Source of the DNA: Cantharellus purpuraceus
Lineage: Eukaryota; Basidiomycota; Agaricomycetes; Cantharellales; Hydnaceae
Length of the DNA stretch: 64,000 bases
Assembly (NCBI GenBank): GCA_025174535.1
Contig: JALBUN010000003.1
Coordinates: forward strand, 496,001 to 560,000
Direction of reading: 5' to 3'
Shown: positions 56,501 through 64,000 of the stretch, piece after piece
Layout of the letters: every line of letters begins with the position of its first letter
How positions within the stretch are numbered: the stretch's first letter is position 1
The notes under the pieces: model-generated
Database searches by the model: none
What the model saw: the letters and a program-made list of their open reading frames with translations, nothing else
What the model was told of the DNA's origin: nothing
Made by a program: the position numbers and the translations under genes

Positions 56501-57467
56501 GATTCCGTAGGTTCTCCTCAAGGAATGCGTCCAACTCCTTCTGCTCATTTGGGGACATTGGATAGACCTTTGTGCTGAAGGGTTGTGCTCCTGGAGTGAG
56601 TTCAATAGCGTGGTCCCACAGTTTTCGAGGTGGAAGTTGGTCAAAGGACTCCTTTGCAAAAACATCCTTAAATCCCCAGTACGCCTTTGGGACAATCTCC
56701 TCAAAGGTTTTGACTGGAGTGGATTCTGCAGCCTTCTGTGCGAGCTGTTGAGAAACTGTTGAACCAGCATAGATATTCTCCAAGTCTTCTTCTACAAAGA
56801 TAACAAATGTTCGGTCTCCCTCGTATTGGGGTTGCCCGTGTGAGTTCTTGCCATTTGAAGGAGTTGTACCAAGTGAATGCTCTTTGTGTTCTGGTACTTC
56901 TCCACATGAATCAGGGCAGCGAGTCATCTGTACCTTTCCTGTACGCCAGTCTACCTCTGGGTTGTGCTTCACAAGCCAGGTGTGCCCAACAATTATGCCA
57001 AAGGTTCCCAGGCTTGTGACTGAAAATGTGGCACGTTCAGTATGGGTCCCATATGTGCAGATGAGATCGACTTCTTCCTTGATTGAACCTGCTTCATTTG
57101 GGGTCCCATCAATGTTATAAACAGGTATGGCATGTGGTAGAGGGCGTGTTCGAAGTTTCTCTGCTTTGACATATTCTGCATCAATGAACATTCCTGTAGC
57201 ACCACTATCGAGGAGTGCATCCACAGCTAGAGGGTATCCAGTGTCTACCGAGTGGATTTTCATGGGAATTCTTGTACATCGACGGATGTCTGCAGATCGA
57301 AGGTAGAGACGAGGAGGGTCATCATGTTTAGCTGAAAGTTGAGAAGGGTTTTCAGGCATGGCTGTTTTGGTTTCAGTCTGATGGACAAGGGAGTGTGCGT
57401 GTAACATATCGCTTGTGAGCCCTACAGTACATGATTCAAGAACTGAAAACCGGTTTGTCAGGCAGGG
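53582..57467 (-). pseudogene. pol of GyA copy B
   Basis: Same domains as copy A. Breaks: (1) the protease/RT border near 56452, where five T put RT in the -1 frame (protease frame ends ASPVFL*); (2) between RNase H and integrase near 55300, where five G stand instead of six in copy A, ending the RT frame at 55204. Integrase and chromodomain are open from 55207 to 53582 and keep DDLWIP, the Asp lost in copy A. A few amino-acid differences from copy A elsewhere. Confidence 0.93.
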
Positions 57468-57475
57468 CATGCTCT

Positions 57476-58618
57476 TCACTGCTGACTGGCCTGAAAATCC
57501 TGCTTCTCCTCTTGCTTTGGAATTACTGCCTTCTGCGCTTCTTCCTTGGCCTTCAGTGCAGCTGCTACTGACTCTGATATCATGCCTGCAATTGCTGTTT
57601 GTGTGAGATCAGCTCGGATACGTTCCTTGCGTGGTTCAGGGCATGCTGGGGATATATGGCCACGCTTTCCACAGTTATAGCACGTCCGAGTCTCAATGCG
57701 ATGGCGGTTGGAGTCAATATCCATAGGTGCAGCACCATTAGAGGTTGCCAAGGTAGTTGGTACAGAGATGACCGGAGTGCTGTGAGGGCGGGATGGGGTA
57801 GAGCGGGCAGGAGTGAGGGAAGTCTGAGCACGTCTCACTTCTAGAAGACGACGGTGGTTGCGGTCAATTTGACAGGCCGCTTCCTTCCATGCCTTGAGAT
57901 CGGATGGGAGGGATGGCTGTGCATGGATCTTGTCAAGAATCATTGCAGGGAGCCCTCGGGCATAGGCATCTTCCAGTGCTGCATCATTAAACCCAGTCCT
58001 TCCTGCTAGTATCTCAAACTGTGCCGTGTATTCATCCGCTGACATGCCAGGTGTCATCCTAAGATCGTGTAGCTTTGTTCGTGCTGTTCGAGAGCGGTCA
58101 GGGTCCCCAAAAGCGTTCTCCACTTGCTTAATGAATTCCTCCAAGGTGGAGAGCGGTGAGGTCCTGTCAATGACTGCCTGTGTCTCATTGTGCGCCCATA
58201 CTTCAGCAGAACCTCCTGTCATAAAAGAGAGGGCATAGAGGATCTTGGTCCGCTCATCTGGGAAAGATGTAGGCTGGACTGCAATGGCAAGCCTGATAGA
58301 GCGAATGAAACCTTCCGTCTCTGCACGATCTCCATTGAATTTGGCTGGTTCAGCTGCCCTTATTGGGTGAACGGATGACGATGTAGGAGAAGGTGTGGGA
58401 AATGAGGTGGTCTGAGAGATGGTCTGTGCTGCAGCGATGGCAGCAGCAGTGGCAGCATCTGCTAGGTTGTTCTGGACATTGGCGAACTGGCTTTGGAGGT
58501 GCTGGTTCTGGAGTTGCAGCTGCTGGAGCTGCTGCGCCTGGGTGTTGAACAACGCTCGCAGAAAGCCACCACTTTCACCTAGAGTGTCCCAATAGGCTTC
58601 AGGGAGCTGATCGGTCAT
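57476..58618 (-). CDS. gag of GyA copy B
   Basis: 380 codons, practically identical to copy A gag (one seen change, VHPIRAAE for VRPIRAAE). Zinc knuckle CYNCGKRGHISPAC kept. Intact. Confidence 0.93.
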   Translation of the reverse strand: MTDQLPEAYWDTLGESGGFLRALFNTQAQQLQQLQLQNQHLQSQFANVQNNLADAATAAAIAAAQTISQTTSFPTPSPTSSSVHPIRAAEPAKFNGDRAETEGFIRSIRLAIAVQPTSFPDERTKILYALSFMTGGSAEVWAHNETQAVIDRTSPLSTLEEFIKQVENAFGDPDRSRTARTKLHDLRMTPGMSADEYTAQFEILAGRTGFNDAALEDAYARGLPAMILDKIHAQPSLPSDLKAWKEAACQIDRNHRRLLEVRRAQTSLTPARSTPSRPHSTPVISVPTTLATSNGAAPMDIDSNRHRIETRTCYNCGKRGHISPACPEPRKERIRADLTQTAIAGMISESVAAALKAKEEAQKAVIPKQEEKQDFQASQQ

Positions 58619-58686
58619 GGTATCGGTGAAGTAGTTAATAGGGAAAGTGTTATGAGGTGTGGGGTCGTCTTATGAGCTTGATCTTC

Positions 58687-59048
58687 TGTGAGGGCGACGC
58701 TGATGACGAGGCCACAACAACAAGATACTCAATAAGTGAGAGCCGATAAGAAATAATGCCAGCTGGTACAGCGGATATCCTCAGTCTATACAGCTGTTTC
58801 TGATAAATACATGGGACTTACCTGGTACAGCGGATATCCTCAGAGATCAAGCTGAGGGGATCACACTGCACCAAGGCGAGTCTTTATACTAAATGATGGA
58901 GACGGATAGGAGAACCAAGATAGGGGAGGAAAGATAGGGGAAGTGATAGGGGCAATGAAATAGGGGAGACGCACCCTGACAGGCTGCACTGATAGGGGTG
59001 TCAAGAGAAAATACTAAAAATAGAATATGACTTATTTGAACCCTGACA
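58687..59048 (-). repeat. 5' LTR of GyA copy B
   Basis: 362 bp. Carries the C variant (CCGTC) at 58904, like the 5' LTR of copy A. TATA and start-of-transcript sequence as in A. Confidence 0.95.
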
Positions 59049-59642
59049 GATAATCTCCGTCGCATGTTCTAGTTCTGAAGCTGGTAGCCAGGAGGTTTCT
59101 TCATCTGTTCCTTCATCTGTTCCTTCATATCCTGCCCACTTGACAAGGTATTGCAATTTATATTTTCATCTCTTGTTGATCTTGGAGTCCAGGATCTCTG
59201 ATATCTCATACTTTGGTTCTCCATCTATGATGACAGGAGGAACTGGAGTTGGTTCTCAACTGGAGAATGGATCTGGAGTTGAGAGTTCAAGCATGGAAAC
59301 ATGGAAGATGGTGAATGGAGTGCATGCTTTCTTGTAGATGGAGGGTAAAGGAGTTAGAGCCTGCTTGAGTGATGATTTTGAAAGGACCAAGGTATTTTTC
59401 CAATAGTTTCTTGGAAGGTCTCATGGTATGGATATTGTCAGATTTGATGAAAACCTTGTCTCTAACCTTGAAGTCTGGGGCTGGGGATCAGTGGTGGTCA
59501 GCAGAGGTGGAGTATTGGCATTGGGCATCAGAGATAGTCTTTCAGAGATGCTGATGGAGTTCATGGAGATCCACAGCAAAGTCTCAAGCTCTTGAGGAAG
59601 CAAGGTCTCATTTGGGATATACAGAGATGTTTGGGTGGTAAC
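59049..59642 (-). pseudogene. G3 pol end: integrase C-terminus and chromodomain
   Basis: Minus strand reads RDKVFIKSDNIHTMRPSKKL, EKYLGPFKII, then chromodomain text LQYLVKWAGYEGTDEGTDE and TSWLPASELEHATE. A 12-bp unit (GGAACAGATGAA type) is repeated, adding EGTDEGTDE. Stops are present. The copy B border cuts it just after the chromodomain. On its right, L3 copy f separates it from the integrase core. Confidence 0.82.
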
Positions 59643-60949
59643 TGTTTTGGAACCCGCAAAATTATGGTGTTAGGGCAAACTCTAAATCACCACAATTCCG
59701 TGAATGAACAGCTGAGAAGAATATCAAACCCTGCTGCAGCACAACTCCAGAAACAATTTAACGTTTGTACTTTGGTTACAATCCTTTGTATTGGTCAATG
59801 CAGACTATATGCAGAAAGGTAATACGTTTCTTAGCAGCAAGAAATGAATAAGACTTCCAGAGTCTAGAGTTCACGGACGCTTAGGGGTCCAGATATTCTG
59901 AAAAGAGGGGAATGCACTTAGAGGCTCAAGGAAGTAGGTGGATGAATCCAACCGTCCAACCAGTGGCACTCAGAAGCGGGTAACAGCAATGTGTGAAGTA
60001 GTCTAGCAACTGCTTCACATGAGTTCAAGCTTCTAATGCTCTGCAAAGGCAGTACACACTAGTAACTTAAACAAGAGCACTAATGGCAGGACTATTGACA
60101 GACAATCTCACCCTGTAGATTTGTAGTCACGTGAGGCAGATACTACACTCATGCCCAAAGCAGGAATATCACTACTTTGAGTGCAATCAAGTACAGTTAC
60201 ACAACTGTAAAAGATCCTTGAACTGGTAATCAACAGTTACTGAGATAGAGGATGACACTGTATGTCACTCTAGTCACACTGATGTGCAGAAGATGGGTAG
60301 AATATGATGGATATGTCTATTTCAGAGGCAGAATGGCCTCCTTATATATTGTATTTACAGGGGCTGACTAATGCTTCTGGAATATTCTACCTATTAATAG
60401 ATGGAAGCTACTGGAAGGTTGTGGAAGGTGGAAGAAAGGGGTAGAATATTCCAAGGCAATCACCTGATTTGATCACCCATCAGCTGATTTGATCCCTGAA
60501 CTAGGCACTGATCAGGCAAAAAGAAGGGTGTCCACCCTGTTTTCTGCACTGGTTTGGACAGCCATGGATAGCCACATCTCAGGTGATGATCTGCACAGAA
60601 AATAGTGCCCTGAGAGGCTGTAGTTGTCAAGTTAGAGAATATTTATTGATCAGAGACATCTGAGCTTGAATTCAGGCCGAATGCCTGGTCCAAAGGTGGA
60701 TAGCCGGCTGTGCGAAGGTTTGTGGGCGCCTATGGGTCCACAACTGTAGCACAGCAGAAATAAATGATTCTGAACCGAGTTCTGCATGGAATATTCCCGG
60801 AAAAATATGGAAAAATAGAGAATATTTGAATAAGTCCATTCCAGGTACAAGCACCAAATATATGCTGATATTTAGGAATGGAAAAGCAAAGAATAGCACA
60901 TTGGTGCTGCATAAATGGAATTTGATAGGGAAAAGGTGGTTCCCATACA
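59643..60949 (-). repeat. Solo LTR L3 copy f
   Basis: 1307 bp, TGTTTTGGAACCC...GTTCCCATACA on the plus strand, flanked by a perfect GTAAC duplication (59638-59642, 60950-60954) within G3 pol. Lacks the block between the two AATATTCTACCCC segments seen in copy b. Confidence 0.92.
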
Positions 60950-60954
60950 GTAAC

Positions 60955-61880
60955 CCTTGTTGGCAAAGAATGGAGATAAGCCAGTAGTGGCATTCAGAGC
61001 ATTATTATATGCAAATTCTGCGAGTGGAAGTAAGTCAGACCAGTTGTCCTGTTGGTAGTTGCAGTAGACTCAGAGGTACTGTTCCAAAGTCTGATTCATT
61101 CATTTGGTTTGTTTATTGGCTTCTGGATGGTATCCAGAGGTAAAATGGAGTTTGATGTCCAGCCTTTCTGAGGGTTTGGAAAAAGGAGGACACAAACTCT
61201 GTACCATGGTCAGAGGTAATGTGTGATGGAACTCCATGCTTGGAGAAGACATGGAGCACAAATAGTTTTGCAAGCATAGGAGCTGTGATGGTGTCAACTG
61301 TAGGAATAAAAATGGACTGCTTGGTGAGATGATCCACAATAACTAGGATGGTGTCATAACCGGAGGATGCTGGGAGCTTCTCAATGAAGTCCAGGGATAT
61401 GGAGTTTCATGGACTCTCCAGAATGGGGAGTTGCTTGAGTAGTTCATAAGGACAATGTCTCTGTGACTTTGAGCGCATACAAGTGGTACAAGACTTGATG
61501 TAGGACTTAACGGAACTACAGAGTTCAGGCCAGACATAGTCCCGCCTGACTAGATCTATAGTTCAGTTCTGTCCAAAATGACTGGAGATCAGATGGTCAT
61601 GTTTGTTCTGGAGTACATGGAGTCAGAGATTGTTCACATTGGGAATGTAGATGTAATTGTCCAGATGGAGTAAGCCCTCCAGGTCAATGGACCAGTGATC
61701 AGTCAGTTTAATGAGATGTCTGGAGATGGCTGGATCTGATCAGAGTGCAGATTGGATATTGGAGTGGAGTGTATCAATGTCCATAGTGATGGCTGCTCAG
61801 AGGACTGGAGAGTAGAACATCGTTGCTTGGAGGGAAGCAGTTAACTGTTCATCAAAGGTGACTGCTCAAGAAAAAAAGAG
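60955..61880 (-). pseudogene. G3 integrase core
   Basis: Minus strand: zinc part SSHFGQN, then KSCTTCMRSKSQRHCPYELL; SLDFIEKLPASSGYDTILV; MLAKLFVLHVFSKHGVPSH and TSDHGTEFVSSFFQTL; YHPEANKQTK. Close to G1 integrase, with several stops and a frame break near 61160. It ends near 61880, where the plus-strand G5 sequence starts. Confidence 0.85.
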
Positions 61881-61886
61881 AACAGA

Positions 61887-62645
61887 GTGCTGGAAGCTGA
61901 AGCACTCAATGTTCAAATAGAATCATTGAACAATGATTCTAAGTCCTCTAAAGAATTAGAGGACATTGGAGTGATGTCATCAGATGATGATGGAACACCA
62001 TTGCAATCCCATGTCAAGCATGGGATCAACCTTGTGCAGATTGTACAAGGTGCATATAGAAAGGATACTGTCCTTTCTAAGGTGCTGGAAGCACCTAAAG
62101 AGCATACACAATTTGGTGTGCGTGATGGTCTAATAAATATATACAGACACAATGTCATCTGTATACCCCATTCAGCGTTTCTGAAGGGGAGGAGGCTGGT
62201 TGAGATAATAATCAACCATGTGCACCAAGTAGTTGGCCATTTTGTCAACTAAAGACCACAAATTACATTTGACAGTCATTCTGGTGGCCAGGCATGACCA
62301 CCAATGTCAAATCATTCTGCACTTCATGTGCAAAGTGCCAAATGAATAAAGACAGTACAAAGAAACCCATAGGGCTTCTTCATAGCTTGCCAGTACCAGA
62401 ATGGCCCTGGCAATCAATAGGTATGGGCTTTATGGGTCCATTACCAAAATCGAATGACTATGACTACCTACTGGTAGTCATAGATCACTTCACATTGCAG
62501 GTACATATAATACCTACAGATACGCATGTAACAGCAAAAGGAGTAGCATGGCTATTCCTTAAAGAAGTTGTACACCTTCATGGTGTACCAGATTCAATCA
62601 TGTCTGATCAAGATTCAAAATTCATGTCTATCTTTTGGCATGAAC
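61887..62645 (+). pseudogene. Gypsy element G5: RNase H/integrase fragment
   Basis: A different Gypsy lineage. Reads LVQIVQGAYRKDTVLSKVL, HVHQVVGHF, SFCTSCAKCQMNKDS, WPWQSIGMGFMGPLPKSND, HLHGVPDSIMSDQDSKF. The H-H-C-C zinc part and second catalytic Asp are seen. The first catalytic Asp (usually MDF) is Gly (MGF). A stop follows HFVN. Continues at 63292 after an L4-type insertion. Confidence 0.82.
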
Positions 62646-63286
62646 CGTTATAAATATATTCCGTATATGCCGCCTTGCTAAGTCTAAAGTCGAATAGAGG
62701 TCGGTCAGGTTGGAAGCAGAGGAAATGATAGGAGCTGGAAATGCTGGCGCTTATGACAGGGGCAAATATATGCGTGCTTGTAACGTCGTACAGGCATCGT
62801 ATGGCCTTGCGGATGTGATTGAGTTTAGAAGAATTGATAAAGTATTTGAATAGTTATAAGGAGAACAGTGAAGTCGCTTCTGGAAATGACAAGTTATCAA
62901 GACAAACTTGGAGATAAAAGATCTGGTCCATTGTGTAGCTAGCTAGTCTCATTTTATACACTATAAGCATGTTAGGAGTCCGTAGTAAAAGGTTCTGGGT
63001 TGTGGGGGTGGAGGGAGAATAGATGACAGAATTTTTGAGACTGGGGTGGTTCTAGCTGTAGTGTCCATGGGAGGGTGAGTAGAAAAATGAAATAAAAATA
63101 AAAAAATGTCCACAATCTTGCCCTCAACTCCTATACCCTCTCCCCTATCTCCTCCCCTCCTTATCCAATTGCTCACCTCACCCCTCACTCCTCTGGACCT
63201 CCTGTATGCCCCTTTCCCCTTGATCCTTCTCCTTTCTCCTCTCAGCCCTCTGAAACGCGCCCATTCATCTAACCGGGATCACAACA
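62646..63286 (-). repeat. Diverged L4-type solo LTR in G5
   Basis: C/T-rich block (CCTCAACTCCTATACCCTC...) and TATA-like TTTTATACAC as in L4 on the minus strand, ending GATCACAACA. Flanked by a perfect TGAAC duplication (62641-62645, 63287-63291). Confidence 0.78.
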
Positions 63287-63291
63287 TGAAC

Positions 63292-63365
63292 TACAGTGGA
63301 TAATGGGAGTGAAATTCCTCATGTCCACAGTGTTCCATCCACAAATGGATGGAGCGATGGAACAA
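63292..63365 (+). pseudogene. G5 integrase, continuation
   Basis: Reads MGVKFLMSTVFHPQMDGAMEQ, the normal Gypsy integrase text containing the catalytic Glu, in line with 61887-62645 once the L4-type LTR is removed. Cut by L2 at 63366. Confidence 0.8.
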
Positions 63366-64000
63366 TGTTGGTTTGCTTATGGAATAGATCCTATAAGCCT
63401 GTGCACAATGGTCCTAGCAAACAGACAGTGTGTAATGCAGTTGTTCAGCACACCAAAGAACAGTCAGGCTGAGGGGTAGTACTGAGTATTCAGTAAGTGT
63501 AATAGTACACTGTGTCTGGTGAGGGTGATAAAAAGGGCACTGTCGAGATGAGTTATAGTGCTCTTTGGTTGGAAGATGAGAGGGATGGTCAAGATGGTAG
63601 ATCATGCTCTGGGACTTTCTGGCAAGATGGTTGATTGTGCTCTGTGACTGGAGGACAATGGGGAGCCTGGTTGGGAGGTATGCGAAGGCTGGTTTCAGGA
63701 GATGCAACCTCTCGGTGGCGGAGGGAAATCTGATCATTGAACCAAGGTGCTTTACCTCAGTGTAGAGCTGATGGATTGGGATGTAGAGCATAGAGTGTAG
63801 ACTTAGAGCGTGGACTTTGACTTTAGTGCATTGGCTGAAAACTTGTTGATTGATCCAAAAGGTGAAAACTAGCACCCTTTTATATACAAATCCCCAGGGC
63901 ACAACAACACAATATGAGGAGCAAATGATGTGATATGATAAGAAATGCTGATCAAGCTAGCTGACAAAGCGTGTGAAGTTAAACTACTAATGGGGAAATC
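63366..64000 (-). repeat. LTR L2 (minus), running off the window
   Basis: TGTTGGTTTGCTTATGG start as at 2863, then the same blocks with a small local duplication near 63560-63640 and TATA on the minus strand near 63880. The LTR 5' end and internal region lie beyond 64000. Confidence 0.85.

Larger units (their letters stand above)
52623..59048 (-). mobile_element. Ty3/Gypsy retrotransposon GyA, copy B (6426 bp, minus)
   Basis: Second GyA copy, same length as A, inverted relative to it and 6.4 kb away. LTRs 52623-52984 (3') and 58687-59048 (5'), 362 bp each. Flanks differ: L4 on the left (GTATC), G3 pol on the right (GATAA), with no target duplication. So the insertion was followed by a flank deletion or arose by recombination. 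gag and the third ORF are intact; pol has two frame breaks. Confidence 0.95.

Overview
The window is a transposon graveyard from a filamentous fungus, most likely an Agaricomycete (mushroom-forming basidiomycete); I cannot name the species. Reasons: chromodomain-bearing Ty3/Gypsy elements and decayed Ty1/Copia remnants, short introns (52-66 nt) with GTGAGT/CAG borders, a RecQ-like helicase gene with an N-terminal zinc-finger/OrsD-like region of the fungal 'telomere-linked helicase' kind, and heavy CpG loss in the older sequence. I see no clearly intact host gene, no tRNA or rRNA, no CRISPR, and nothing prokaryotic.

Layout. 1-2.3 kb: decayed Copia integrase, reverse transcriptase (RT) and RNase H. 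2.9-4.5 kb: 3' end of a minus-strand LTR element (LTR family L2) with a small ORF before the LTR. 4.5-23.1 kb: nested Gypsy elements. An old minus-strand element (G2) received element G0. G0 was split by two 1.4-kb solo LTRs (family L3). One of these was split by the Gypsy element G1 (8779-17350), and G1 by a solo LTR (family L4). Nearly every insertion is framed by a 5-bp target-site duplication. 23.1-29.7 kb: a broken minus-strand helicase gene whose 5' part is repeated as a near-perfect 1.05-kb inverted arm. 29.7-37.5 kb: CpG-poor decayed sequence with LTR fragments. 37.5-47.9 kb: a PHD-like pseudogene split by L3, then L3 again, then a young Gypsy copy (GyA copy A, 39844-46269, plus strand). 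47.9-52.6 kb: L2 and L4 LTRs and the 3' end of Gypsy element G3. 52.6-59.0 kb: GyA copy B, minus strand, same 6426-bp length as copy A. 59.0-64 kb: rest of G3 pol, another L3, a fifth Gypsy integrase (G5) split by a diverged L4, and an L2 LTR running off the window.

How the parts work. GyA has gag, pol (protease-RT-RNase H-integrase-chromodomain), and a third small ORF with its own TATA box between pol and the 3' LTR. A recognisable relative of that third ORF sits in the same place in the unrelated L2 element. The G1/G3 family instead carries a long antisense ORF between pol and the 3' LTR: 561 codons in G1, and a diverged start of the same kind in G3. Both families show a Tf1-like self-priming layout: 10-12 nt two bases after the 5' LTR are complementary to the LTR sequence 33-35 nt after the TATA box, where transcription should start. 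G1 and G2 share a classical A-AAA-AAA slippery site directly before the gag stop.

All calls come from reading motifs, translations and repeats by eye. Percent identities and family assignments were not computed. Boundaries given with TG...CA ends and target-site duplications are the firmest.
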